This document shows, piece by piece, positions 9,027 through 20,461 of a DNA stretch of 40,068 bases. Source of the stretch: DASVEE01 sp036399695 (lineage in GTDB: Bacteria; Acidobacteriota; Thermoanaerobaculia; Gp7-AA8). The notes beneath the pieces were generated by a model, which saw only the letters and a program-made list of their open reading frames with translations, was not told the DNA's origin and did no database searches. The stretch covers positions 1 through 40,068 of the forward strand of contig DASWMP010000208.1 in assembly GCA_036399695.1 (NCBI GenBank), read 5' to 3'. Position 1 is the first letter of the stretch. Every line of letters starts with the position of its first letter. The position numbers and the translations under genes were made by a program.

Positions 9027-10217
9027 ATGTCCCGCATTCATCTGCGTACGCGCGTCCTGCTGCTCACCAGCGTCTTTGCCGTCGCTCTGTTCGGCATCAC
9101 GTTCGGTCTGAGCTGGCGCGCCAAGCTGGCGCAGGAGCGGTGGACGCGGCTCATCTCCGTCGAGACGAAAGCCGTGGCCACGCTCGAAGAGCTGATCCGC
9201 GCGCAGAACGCCTTTCACATGCGCTGGATGACCGGGAGCGAGTCGCCGGCGCGCTACCGCGTCGTGGCGCAGCTCCTCTCCGACGAATCGCTCTCCACCA
9301 TCGATATCGGCACCGTCCGCGCCCGCACCCGCGAGTTCCGCCAGCTCCTCGGCGATCCCACGGCGCGCCCCGAGGATCTCGACGCCATGTCGCTGGCCAT
9401 CGTGGCCGATGCGCAGCAGACCATCGCCGCACGCAAACGGGAGATCGACAACCAGCTCCCGCGACTCGAACGTGAATCGCGGGCCATGATGTCCAGCGGA
9501 CTGGCCGTCGCCTGGATCGTCGTCCTCGTCAGCTTCGCCGTCGTCACGACGACGCTGCGCAAAGTGGTCCGCCCGCTCGAGGAGCTCTCCGCCGCCGCCG
9601 ACAAGGTCGCGAGCGGCGACGTCACGGCCCGCGCACCCGTCGGCGGCGACGTCGAGATCGCCCGCCTCGGCACGGCCTTCAACCGGATGGCGGACGAGCT
9701 GAAAGCGCGCGCCCGCACCGACGACCTCACCGGCCTCCCGAACTTCCGCGCCTTCCGCGAGAGGATCGACGGCGAGATCGAGCGCGCCGACCGCTACCCG
9801 GAACGCTTCGGCGTGCTGGTCCTCGATCTCGACCGCTTCAAAAAGTACAACGACACGTATGGCCATCTCGCCGGAAACGAGGCGCTCAAGCGCGTCTCGA
9901 AGGTGATTCGCGAGACGGTGCGCGCGGTCGACTTTCCGGCGCGCTACGGCGGCGAGGAGTTCGCCGTGATCGTGCCGCAGATCGACGCGTCGACGCTGCT
10001 CATGATCGCGGAGCGCATCCGCGCCGGCATCGAAGCGCTGCCGGCGCCGAAGGACGGCAGCACGGTCAGCGTCTCGATCGGAGCGGCGGTCTTCCCGGAC
10101 GACGGCCGCGATCGCGAGGCGCTGTTCCACGCGGCGGACGAGCGTCTGTACGAGGCGAAGGAGCTGGGGCGGAACCGCGTCGTCGGCCCGTCGAAAGTGA
10201 CGGCCGCTGCCGTTTGA
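9027..10217 (+). CDS. HAMP-GGDEF diguanylate cyclase
   Basis: This 396-residue inner-membrane protein should make the second messenger c-di-GMP from two GTP. Residues 9-29 are the first membrane segment, about 30-155 a helical periplasmic sensor region, and about 157-177 the second membrane segment. A HAMP domain follows (about 178-230) and then a GGDEF domain (about 231-385). The catalytic motif is GGEEF (308-312), an active variant in many cyclases. The inhibitory I-site RAVD (299-302) lies exactly five residues before it, so product feedback is likely. DDLTGLPN (232-239) marks the domain start. The ligand sensed is unknown. The MarR gene starts 31 bases after it on the same strand but has its own promoter. 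Confidence 0.93.
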   Translation: MSRIHLRTRVLLLTSVFAVALFGITFGLSWRAKLAQERWTRLISVETKAVATLEELIRAQNAFHMRWMTGSESPARYRVVAQLLSDESLSTIDIGTVRARTREFRQLLGDPTARPEDLDAMSLAIVADAQQTIAARKREIDNQLPRLERESRAMMSSGLAVAWIVVLVSFAVVTTTLRKVVRPLEELSAAADKVASGDVTARAPVGGDVEIARLGTAFNRMADELKARARTDDLTGLPNFRAFRERIDGEIERADRYPERFGVLVLDLDRFKKYNDTYGHLAGNEALKRVSKVIRETVRAVDFPARYGGEEFAVIVPQIDASTLLMIAERIRAGIEALPAPKDGSTVSVSIGAAVFPDDGRDREALFHAADERLYEAKELGRNRVVGPSKVTAAAV

Positions 10218-10245
10218 CTTTTCGGGCGGTGGTCAATATCTTGAC
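10214..10245 (+). promoter_or_regulatory. Promoter and probable MarR autoregulatory operator
   Basis: TTGACT (10214-10219) and TATCTT (10237-10242) are separated by 17 bases and make a standard -35/-10 pair. The perfect inverted repeat GTCAA-TATC-TTGAC (10232-10245) covers the -10 box and ends three bases before the ATG at 10249. A MarR dimer bound here would block polymerase, so negative autoregulation is the likely mode. The predicted transcript starts at or close to the ATG. Confidence 0.6.
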
Positions 10246-10248
10246 TAC

Positions 10249-10668
10249 ATGCCGTCCAGCGAGCGCGATCTCTTCACCGGGGTGATCCAGCTCGCCAACG
10301 TCCTGACCCGCCGCCTCGGCCCGATCTTCGAAAAAGCCAAGATCACCCCGCAGCAGTGGAGCGTCCTGGCCGCTCTCTCCGACGCCGGCGGCCCCGAGAC
10401 CCTGGCTGCCCTGGCCAGACGCCTCAACGTGACGAAGCAGAACATGACCGGCATGATGAACCGCCTCGAGCAACAAGGCCTCGCCGAACGCAACGGCGAC
10501 CCCAACGATCTCCGCTCGACGAGAGTCCAACTCACCCGCCGCGGCCGCAACCTCGTCGAACGCCTCCGCCCCGCCTACGGCGAATGGCTCCAGACCCTCG
10601 GCAACGAGCGCGACCTGGACGCGCTGGCGAAGGAGATTGGACGGTTGATCGAGGAGTTGGAGGGGTGA
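10249..10668 (+). CDS. MarR-family transcriptional regulator
   Basis: This 139-residue protein has the MarR winged-helix layout. Helix 1-2 dimerisation segments come first, then QQWSVLAALSDAGGP, a recognition region ETLAALARRLNVTKQNMTGMMNRLEQQGL (about residues 56-85, quoted here in part), a wing (DPNDLRSTRVQLT) and C-terminal dimerisation helices. Such regulators are usually repressors released by small aromatic or phenolic ligands or by thiol oxidation; no cysteine is present, so thiol sensing is unlikely. A palindrome overlaps its own promoter. Downstream lies urocanate hydratase, but about 200 bases and a repeat element separate them, so control of histidine use is only a possibility. Confidence 0.9.
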   Translation: MPSSERDLFTGVIQLANVLTRRLGPIFEKAKITPQQWSVLAALSDAGGPETLAALARRLNVTKQNMTGMMNRLEQQGLAERNGDPNDLRSTRVQLTRRGRNLVERLRPAYGEWLQTLGNERDLDALAKEIGRLIEELEG

Positions 10669-10707
10669 TGGGGCGTGGTTGTTAATCGGTAGCGGCATCG
10701 CGGGGTG

Positions 10708-10804
10708 GGTTTTTGGTTTTTGGTTTTTGGTTTTTGGTTTTTGGTGCTCCGCTATGCCGTGAGCGTGGTGTAGCGGAGCCACCAAAAACCAGAAACCAAA
10801 AACC
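10708..10804. repeat. Inverted repeat with 7-base tandem arms (GGTTTTT)
   Basis: The left arm holds about five copies of GGTTTTT and then GGTGCTCCGCTA (to 10754). The right arm TAGCGGAGCC... (10771-10804) is its imperfect reverse complement, ending in copies of AAAAACC. The loop is about 16 bases. It fills most of the gap between the MarR gene and hutU. It could act as an RNA hairpin, but there is no terminal U-run for either neighbour. Confidence 0.8.
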
Positions 10805-10863
10805 AACAACTCCCCCTCGCAACTGGCCACCGGCCACTGGCTACCGACCACCGCGAAGCGTCA

Positions 10864-10869
10864 TACAAT
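10864..10869 (+). promoter_or_regulatory. -10-like hexamer of hutU
   Basis: TACAAT ends six bases before the ATG at 10876 and only C residues lie between. No Shine-Dalgarno sequence is present. This predicts a leaderless hutU mRNA. No clear -35 box. Confidence 0.5.
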
Positions 10870-10875
10870 CCCCCC

Positions 10876-12538
<1,663 letters not shown>

Positions 12539-12540
<2 letters not shown>

Positions 12541-12586
12541 TTTGGAGTGCGGCAGCGATGCTTCATCAACTGCCGCTTTCCAAACT
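12539..12586. repeat. Palindromic 3'-end element shared by two convergent genes
   Basis: AGTTTGGAGTGCGGCAG (12539-12555) matches the reverse complement of 12570-12586 at 15 of 17 bases. Each arm begins within the TAG stop codon of its gene (hutU on plus, the TPR gene on minus), so both genes read TAGTTTGG at their ends. The hairpin probably marks both 3' ends, as a bidirectional terminator or stabiliser. It belongs to the GGAGTGCGG family also seen at 119-137, 14565-14594 and 26167-26205. Confidence 0.7.
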
Positions 12587-13385
12587 ACTTCCGCAACCGC
12601 TTGCGTGCATCCTTGATCCCGGCAATCTTCGGGTCCAGCCTGTACGCCGCCTCCACCTCCCGCCGCGCGCCCGCTAAGTCCCCCCGCTTCTCCAGGATCA
12701 GCCCGAGGTAGTAGCGCGCCTGCGCGGAGCTCTTCGCGCGCAGCGACTCGCGCAGCGCGGCCTCCCCCCGCTCCAGTTCGCAGTCGCAGAACACCGCCGT
12801 GCGCCCCACCTCGTACGGATCGGGCACCGCGGAGAACATGGCAAACGCCGTCGCGTACTGTTGCGTCTCCTGCGACAGCCACCCCAGCCAGCGCATCGCC
12901 AGCGCTTTGCGTTCGGCCGTGGATGCCAGCCGCACCGCTTCCAGCAGCTCCCGGCGGGCGGGGCCGTAGATCTGCTCGCGATAGAAGATGTAGCCGTTCG
13001 CGTAGTGGCCGAGGCCGGCGTCGCGGATCGCGATCTCCCGGGCCTGCGAGCGGGCCAGATTCGCGTCGCCGCCGAACACCGACGGCGTCCGTACGTAAAA
13101 ACGGACCAGATCGAGCCGCGCCTCGAGATTGTCGGGGGCGAGGGCCACGGTCTGCGTCAGCTCATCCTTGATCTTGAAGGCGAGCGCGAGCAGGCGGAGA
13201 GGGTTCGTCGTCGTCTCCGCTTCGGCCATGGCCGCCTTCGCCAGACGGTGGTGGTAATCTGCCTGCTTGTCGCCTGTTTCGGCTGCGGCGACCGCGGCGG
13301 TGAATACGCAGCACAGGAGTAACGTTCTGAGTCTGACCCCGCAAAGGCATACTACTAGCCGTGTCAGTCGCTTCGGAGGTGACAT
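12585..13385 (-). CDS. Exported TPR protein
   Basis: About 266 residues from the ATG at 13383-13385, the last standard start before the hydrophobic leader; the frame stays open to 13529. Residues about 8-35 are hydrophobic and end in AAVAAAE, a likely signal-peptidase site. The mature part is alpha-helical with TPR-like units (LAPDNLEARLDLVRFYVRT, YANGYIFYREQIYGPARRE, SSAQARYYLGLILEKRGD). TPR proteins are scaffolds for protein binding; the partner is unknown. A periplasmic location is inferred. It is convergent with hutU and divergent from the desaturase gene, with which its first codons overlap: the desaturase ribosome-binding site lies inside this coding region. Confidence 0.72.
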   Translation of the reverse strand: MSPPKRLTRLVVCLCGVRLRTLLLCCVFTAAVAAAETGDKQADYHHRLAKAAMAEAETTTNPLRLLALAFKIKDELTQTVALAPDNLEARLDLVRFYVRTPSVFGGDANLARSQAREIAIRDAGLGHYANGYIFYREQIYGPARRELLEAVRLASTAERKALAMRWLGWLSQETQQYATAFAMFSAVPDPYEVGRTAVFCDCELERGEAALRESLRAKSSAQARYYLGLILEKRGDLAGARREVEAAYRLDPKIAGIKDARKRLRK

Positions 13386-13386
13386 C

Positions 13387-14490
13387 ATCAGCAGCATCAG
13401 CGAGCAGAAAAAAGACTGGGTGAACATTCTCTTCCTCACCTTCACCCCCCTCATCGGCATCGTCGGGACCGCGCTCTGGACGTGGAAGACGGGCTTTGCT
13501 GTCTGGATGCCCCTCCTGCTGGTCGGCATGTATGCCGCCGTCGGCGTTTCGATCTGCGCCGGCTACCACCGCTTCTTCTCGCACAAGAGCTACGAAGCGT
13601 CGGCCCCCGTGCAGGTGTTCTACGCCATTTTCGGCGCGATGGCCGCTCAGAATTCAATTCTCTGGTGGTCTTCGAGCCACCGCGTTCACCACAAGTACGT
13701 CGACAAGGACTGGGATCCGTACAACATTCAGCGCGGCTTCTGGTGGGCGCACATCGTCTGGATCTTCTACAGGAACGACCAGCGCGACGACACGTTCTCC
13801 AACTCCCCCGACCTGCTCGCCAACAAGATCGTCATGTGGCAGCACCGCTGGCACAAGGTGATCCTGATGGGCGTCGGGTTCGCGCTCCCGACCGCGATCG
13901 GCTGGGCCTTCGGCAACCCGCTCGCCGGCCTGCTGTGGGGCGGCTTCCTGCGCATCGCCATCATTCACCACACCACGTTCTTCGTGAACTCGCTGGCGCA
14001 CACCCTCGGCGAGCCGAAGTTCAACGCCGAGGTCTCGGCCCGCGACAACTGGCTCGTGGCGCTGCTGACCCTCGGTGAGGGCTACCACTCGTTCCATCAC
14101 CGCTTCCCGGCCGACTACCGCAACGGCATCCGCTGGTACCAGTGGGATCCGGCCAAGTGGTGGATCCGCGGCCTCAAGGCCGTGGGCCTGGCGTCCGACC
14201 TCCGCGCCACGCCCGAGCCGCAGATCGAGCAGGCCCGCATGCGCGCCGCCATCGATCCGATTGAATCGAAGCTGGCGGCGGCCACCGGCAAGATGGCCGT
14301 CGAAGTGCGCCGCCGTCTGGACAACGCTTCGAAGCACCTCGAGAAGGCCTACGCCTTCTGGCGCCAGCACAACGAGCTGCGCGCACAGGGTGGCGGAAGC
14401 TGGCGCAAGATGCGCCGCAAGTCGAAGCTCCACGTGCGCCGCTCCCGCCTGCACTGGAAGCGCGCCGTGCAGTTGCTCGAAACGGCTTAA
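13387..14490 (+). CDS. Fatty-acid (acyl-CoA delta-9 type) desaturase, non-standard start
   Basis: This di-iron membrane desaturase puts a cis double bond into long acyl chains and helps set membrane fluidity. Three histidine boxes are intact: HRFFSH, HRVHH and HSFHH. Four membrane segments flank them. After the catalytic domain comes a basic helical tail of about 85 residues (from about IDPIESKL), longer than usual. The start is unclear. The best ribosome-binding site, GGAGG at 13375-13379, sits seven bases before an ATC (13387) that would begin I/M-SSISEQKKDW, a natural-looking N-terminus. The only standard starts are GTG at 13420, with poor signals, and TTG at 13267, inside the opposite gene. 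A terminator follows the stop. Confidence 0.88.
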   Translation: MSSISEQKKDWVNILFLTFTPLIGIVGTALWTWKTGFAVWMPLLLVGMYAAVGVSICAGYHRFFSHKSYEASAPVQVFYAIFGAMAAQNSILWWSSSHRVHHKYVDKDWDPYNIQRGFWWAHIVWIFYRNDQRDDTFSNSPDLLANKIVMWQHRWHKVILMGVGFALPTAIGWAFGNPLAGLLWGGFLRIAIIHHTTFFVNSLAHTLGEPKFNAEVSARDNWLVALLTLGEGYHSFHHRFPADYRNGIRWYQWDPAKWWIRGLKAVGLASDLRATPEPQIEQARMRAAIDPIESKLAAATGKMAVEVRRRLDNASKHLEKAYAFWRQHNELRAQGGGSWRKMRRKSKLHVRRSRLHWKRAVQLLETA

Positions 14491-14504
14491 AGCCGATTTC
14501 CGAG

Positions 14505-14543
14505 ATCCGTTGTCCGTGCCTGCCGCGGACAACGGATTTTTTT
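14505..14543 (+). terminator. Rho-independent terminator of the desaturase gene
   Basis: ATCCGTTGTCCG (14505-14516) and CGGACAACGGAT (14526-14537) form a perfect 12-bp stem with a 9-base loop, followed by a run of seven T (14537-14543). It lies 14 bases after the stop codon. Confidence 0.92.
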
Positions 14544-14564
14544 GTCTTTCATACGTGTACCAGA

Positions 14565-14594
14565 GCGGTGGCGTGCGCCACCGCACTCCGAGAT
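14565..14594 (-). repeat. Oriented 3'-end hairpin element (GGAGTGCGG family)
   Basis: GCGGTGGCG (14565-14573) and CGCCACCGC (14576-14584) are perfect complements with a 2-base loop. The 19 bases at 14576-14594 are identical to 119-137. Read on the minus strand it follows the stop of the thioredoxin-like gene (14619) after 24 bases. The orientation relative to the upstream gene is the same as in the other copies. Confidence 0.6.
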
Positions 14595-14618
14595 GGCTCC
14601 GCTTCTTTGGCGTGGCAG

Positions 14619-15167
14619 CTACCGCCGTCCCAGCTTCTTCAGCGCCCGCTGCGCGTCTTTGGCCTGCCGCGGGCACATGCAGCGCTGTTCCAGCACGCTG
14701 CGGTACAGTTCCACCGCCTCCTCCACCTCACCCGCGGCGGCTTGGCGCCTGGCGGCATCCAGCCGCGCTTCGGCGGCGGAGGCTCGGTCGTCGAGCGCGT
14801 CGCGCACCATGTCCACCACGGACGACGTCCGCAGCGCTCCCTCCACCGCGTCCACCCGGTCCACCTCCCGCCCTTCGCCGTCGAGCAGCACGGCTGCCGG
14901 GACGCTCTCCACCTCCAGCGCTTCCAGCCGCTCCTCGTCCTCCGGCCGGATCACGTGCATGCCGACGCACTGGGTCGCGTAGAGGGCCAGTTCCTCGGAG
15001 GAGAGCAGTTCCGAGCGTTTGAAGTCGTCGCGGGAGGCCGGAACCCAGTAGAGGACCAGGGCCGCTTTCGGCGGTTCGTCGCCCGGGCGCAGCGATTTCC
15101 ACGGGACGAACGTCGTGTGCGACCCGGCAAGCAACAGCAGGACAGCGGGCACGGACCAGTGCCACAT
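14619..15167 (-). CDS. Exported thioredoxin-fold protein without CXXC, TPR-like tail
   Basis: This 182-residue protein has a short N-terminal hydrophobic segment (residues 4-16, WSVPAVLLLLAGS), likely a signal peptide. The middle (about 30-115) resembles a thioredoxin fold: a strand ALVLYWVPAS, where the redox CXXC would normally be, then VESVPAAVLLDGEGREVDRV with the cis-proline turn. The active cysteines are absent, so it is unlikely to be an oxidoreductase. The tail (about 130-182) is helical and TPR-like and has CMC near residue 163. The function is unknown; a periplasmic binding role is inferred. A TATAAT lies upstream at 15200-15205, and the kinase gene is divergent. Confidence 0.7.
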   Translation of the reverse strand: MWHWSVPAVLLLLAGSHTTFVPWKSLRPGDEPPKAALVLYWVPASRDDFKRSELLSSEELALYATQCVGMHVIRPEDEERLEALEVESVPAAVLLDGEGREVDRVDAVEGALRTSSVVDMVRDALDDRASAAEARLDAARRQAAAGEVEEAVELYRSVLEQRCMCPRQAKDAQRALKKLGRR

Positions 15168-15199
15168 CGCATTGCGCCTCTCTCGGGGAACCGCCGCGA

Positions 15200-15205
15200 A
15201 TTATA
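15200..15205 (-). promoter_or_regulatory. -10 box for the thioredoxin-like gene
   Basis: TATAAT on the minus strand, about 32 bases upstream of the ATG at 15167. A GAGAGAGG purine stretch lies between and may serve ribosome binding. Unlike its divergent neighbour, this gene would have a short leader. Confidence 0.5.
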
Positions 15206-15233
15206 GCGCCGCCCGGCCGCGCGGAGGTGCGGC

Positions 15234-15239
15234 TACAAT
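15234..15239 (+). promoter_or_regulatory. -10-like hexamer of the Ser/Thr kinase gene
   Basis: TACAAT ends seven bases before the TTG at 15247, predicting a leaderless or nearly leaderless mRNA. It supports the TTG start over the longer frame that opens at 15115. Confidence 0.5.
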
Positions 15240-15246
15240 CCAGCCA

Positions 15247-17826
<2,580 letters not shown>

Positions 17827-17876
17827 TTCGCACCGGGTTCGCGGTCCAGCAACCAACAACAGAAGAGGAGCTCGTC

Positions 17877-18152
17877 ATGGCAGACGTAAGAATCTCCGTC
17901 GAGAACGGACGTATCGTCGTCGACAAAGACAAGGTCGATGTGGCGCTCGATCAGGAGCAGGTCAAGTGGCAGGGCAACGCGCCGTTCACAATCAAGTTCG
18001 CGACCGGCCCGATCCCGGACGTCGTCGCGAAGCAGCAGGGAGCCAAGTGGGTCGCTGAAGCCGGCCCGTTCAACACCCGGTCCGCGCTGATCAAGTACGA
18101 CATCGTGTCGGGCGAAACCGTGCTCGATCCGTACATCCAGGTATTGCCGTAG
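17877..18152 (+). CDS. Small conserved-looking protein of unknown function (91 aa)
   Basis: The ATG is at 17877, seven bases after a good AGAGGAG site. The upstream in-frame extension is out-of-frame kinase sequence and is rejected. The 91-residue protein has no signal peptide or cysteine. It looks beta-rich with alternating hydrophobics (VRISVENGRIVV, VKWQGNAPFTIKFATG, ALIKYDIVSG, DPYIQVLP), as in a small all-beta cytosolic domain. I do not recognise a family. A cupredoxin-like fold without metal ligands is one possibility. Confidence 0.7.
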   Translation: MADVRISVENGRIVVDKDKVDVALDQEQVKWQGNAPFTIKFATGPIPDVVAKQQGAKWVAEAGPFNTRSALIKYDIVSGETVLDPYIQVLP

Positions 18153-18312
18153 CGGCACTGGGCCCGGGGCCTTGGGCCCTGGGCCCAGTGGGTGTCGGAC
18201 GCGAGGTTCGAGGGGCCGTAATGCTGCGCGGTCGCGAGTTCAGGTTTTCGATCTCTGCCCCGAGCCTCGCGTCTGTCTCTCCCCACCCGGGCCCCGGACA
18301 CCGGGCCCTGCT
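18151..18312. repeat. GC-rich palindromic repeat region with GGGCCC units
   Basis: The gap between the 91-residue gene and the membrane-protein gene holds CACTGGGCCCGGGG (from 18157) and several GGGCCC units to 18190. Complementary material follows at about 18260-18310 (GCCCCGAGCCTCGCG, GGGCCCCGG, CCGGGCCC). CGCGAGG near 18211 pairs with CCTCGCG near 18265. Pairing is imperfect. The plan, tandem short units in inverted arms, resembles the elements at 10708-10804 and 31452-31573. Confidence 0.5.
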
Positions 18313-18355
18313 TCTCCGGCACCGTTCTTGGACTTGCTTCAGCCGGAGGAACACT

Positions 18356-19180
18356 ATGGAGAACGACCGGAGCAACGGTCTCATCCTTTTCGGCGCGCTG
18401 CAGATCCTGGTCGGCCTCGCCTGCGGCGCTCTGCTGCTTGCCGCGGTCGCGTCGGCGGTGCCGACCCCCTCGATGATCTTTCTGACCGGCGTGGCCGCGT
18501 TCTTCTTCGTGGCGGCGGGCGTCGGCTCGATCAAGGCCCGCCGCTGGTCCCGGGCGCTCAGCACCGTCGTCAGCGCGCTCTGGCTCGCCGGCGGCGTCAT
18601 CGCCCTGCTCACCACCCTGCTGATCGTTCCCCGCGTGATCAAAGGGGCGCAGATCGGCCTGATCGCGGCCGGCATCGCCGGCCTGGCCATCGTGCTGCCG
18701 GCGATCCTCTTCTTCTTCTACCGGCGTGACGACGTCCGCGCCACCTGCGACCGGCGGGACAAGCCGCGCTGGACGGATGCCGTCCCGCTGCCGGTGCTCG
18801 CGCTGGCGGTCGTCATGGCCTTCGCGTCGCTCTGGCTGCTCGTCCGGATGAGCGATCCGGTCGTGCCGCTCTTCGGCACCGTCGTCACCGGCGGCCCGGC
18901 CGCGCTGACGTTGCTCGCGCTTTCGATCCTCTGCGGGATTCTGGCGGTGCAGTCGTATCGCCTGAAGGAATCGGCGTGGTGGACGGTCGTCCTGCTGCAG
19001 GTCGTCGGCTGCGTGATCTGGGCGGCGTCGATGGTGCGGGACGGGGGGCGCGATCCGGTGGTGTGGGCTGTCTCGATCGCGACCTGGATCGGCTACTTCG
19101 CCTTCCTCATGATGCTGCGGAAGTACTTCGTGGGCGGCCGGAGAGGCCGCCCACGCGTGGTCGAAGTCGAAGCTACTTGA
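18356..19180 (+). CDS. Polytopic membrane protein, unknown function
   Basis: 274 residues from the ATG at 18356, which has a GGAGGA site five bases upstream; the frame extends left to 18188 without a better start. I count about seven or eight hydrophobic segments: about 8-33, 38-57, 66-90, 97-117, then a polar loop (RRDDVRATCDRRDKPRW), then about 145-165, 175-200, 210-230 and 238-257. The tail is basic. No family motif is recognised. It resembles small uncharacterised inner-membrane proteins. It ends 8 bases into the convergent PpiC gene, so the two stop regions overlap. Confidence 0.75.
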   Translation: MENDRSNGLILFGALQILVGLACGALLLAAVASAVPTPSMIFLTGVAAFFFVAAGVGSIKARRWSRALSTVVSALWLAGGVIALLTTLLIVPRVIKGAQIGLIAAGIAGLAIVLPAILFFFYRRDDVRATCDRRDKPRWTDAVPLPVLALAVVMAFASLWLLVRMSDPVVPLFGTVVTGGPAALTLLALSILCGILAVQSYRLKESAWWTVVLLQVVGCVIWAASMVRDGGRDPVVWAVSIATWIGYFAFLMMLRKYFVGGRRGRPRVVEVEAT

Positions 19181-20117
19181 TGCGCTCGGGATAGACCGAG
19201 ACTTTGCTGGTGGCGCGGAGCTCGTTCGTGAGGCGGTTGACCGACTCGACGACCTCGGCCATCTTCTGCCCCATCAGGTACTCGCGGATGGAAGGACGCG
19301 CTTCTTCGTACGGCTCGGTGCCGGCGGCGGCGCGGTCCTCGACGTAGATGAGGTGATATCCGAACTGCGTCTCGACGATGCCGCTCATCATCCCCTTCTT
19401 CATGTTGAAGGCGGCTTCTTCGAACGTGGCGTCGAGCGCTCCCTTGCCGACCCAGCCGAGGTCGCCGCCCTGCTCGCGCGAGCCATCCTCGGAGACGCGG
19501 GCCGCCGCGTCGGCGAACTTGGTCAAAAAGTACGCATCGCCGGCGTTCGGGTTGGCCATCGCGGTCACGCGAGCCTGGTGCAGCTCGGTCGCAACCGCGG
19601 TGATGCGTGCCTTCGCATCCTCTTTCGACTTGTCGCGGTTCGTGACGACGATGTGCCGCACCTTCACCCTCTCGGGGACGGCGAACTGCGTTTTGTTGTC
19701 TTCGTAGAACTTGCGGATCTCCCCTTCGGAAATGACGGCCGCCGAAAGGACGTCGCGGACGTAACGGTCGAAGAGCGCCGATTCCCTCGCCGCCTCCAGC
19801 TCCGCCTGCACGTCAGGACGCGCCTGGAAGTCCTGCTTGATCGCTTCCTGGATGACGAGGCGCTTGCCGATGTAGTTGTCGAGGAAGGCCATCTTGCCGC
19901 CCGCCCGCTCGTACTGCGCGCGCAGCTTCGCGCCGGCCCGCTCCCACAACTGATCCAGCTTTTCCTTCGTGATCTGCTCGCCGTTGATGTTGGCCACGAC
20001 GGCCTTCGATGCATCGCTCTGTGCCGTCGCTGCCGGTGCCGCGGTAGCGGCCGGCTGCGAGGTCTGCGCGCCCAGAGGCAGCGCGATGGCGAGAGCGACG
20101 ATGAACGAACTCTTCAT
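19173..20117 (-). CDS. PpiC/SurA-type periplasmic peptidyl-prolyl isomerase
   Basis: 314 residues from the ATG at 20117, with GGAGG four bases before it; the upstream extension to 20216 is rejected. Residues 1-18 form a signal peptide (SFIVALAIALPLGAQ), so the protein is exported. Residues about 40-140 are a SurA-N-like helical chaperone region (NGEQITKEKLDQLWERAG). Residues about 145-270 are a parvulin domain (VRHIVV, GGDLGWVGKGALDATFEEAAF, VETQFGYHLIYVED). The role is folding of proteins bound for the periplasm or outer membrane. It would suit the giant Omp85 protein and the TonB receptor here, though no operon links them. Confidence 0.9.
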   Translation of the reverse strand: MKSSFIVALAIALPLGAQTSQPAATAAPAATAQSDASKAVVANINGEQITKEKLDQLWERAGAKLRAQYERAGGKMAFLDNYIGKRLVIQEAIKQDFQARPDVQAELEAARESALFDRYVRDVLSAAVISEGEIRKFYEDNKTQFAVPERVKVRHIVVTNRDKSKEDAKARITAVATELHQARVTAMANPNAGDAYFLTKFADAAARVSEDGSREQGGDLGWVGKGALDATFEEAAFNMKKGMMSGIVETQFGYHLIYVEDRAAAGTEPYEEARPSIREYLMGQKMAEVVESVNRLTNELRATSKVSVYPERIK

Positions 20118-20461
20118 GAATCCTCCGGTTGATACCGACTGATGACGCGGCCGGAAGAACAGAGGTTTCGCAAAGGGAGATTCCGGCCGGCACGGCGGGC
20201 AAGCGTTGCGGCGCACAAGCCTGCACGGGCACGTACCGCCAGAGCGACTCTACGGCGCGTAGATTTCGCGCCGTGCAGCAGGCCGAGCATGGCACGAAAT
20301 TAATATCCGCATTCTCCCGAAGCCCACTCCTCGCTACACTTTGTGGAAATCGCAAGCAGCCGCGGGAGCCGGGGCCGGAATGAGACGGGCGGTGAGGATA
20401 TGTTGCGGAAAACTCTTCGGATGACTCGCCGTCCTCCTTCCCCCACTATCCCGCCCGTCCA

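Noticed and set aside
10708..10804. Rho-independent terminator for the MarR gene
   Set aside because: The T-rich tandem is in the left arm and the right arm is A-rich, with no U-run after the stem in the plus direction; it fits the repeat class better.
13321..13340. Conspicuous GAGTCTGACCCC sequence at the desaturase/TPR overlap, as an insertion scar
   Set aside because: I recall similar sequence in other genomes, but there is only one copy here and no target duplication, so it cannot be supported from this window.
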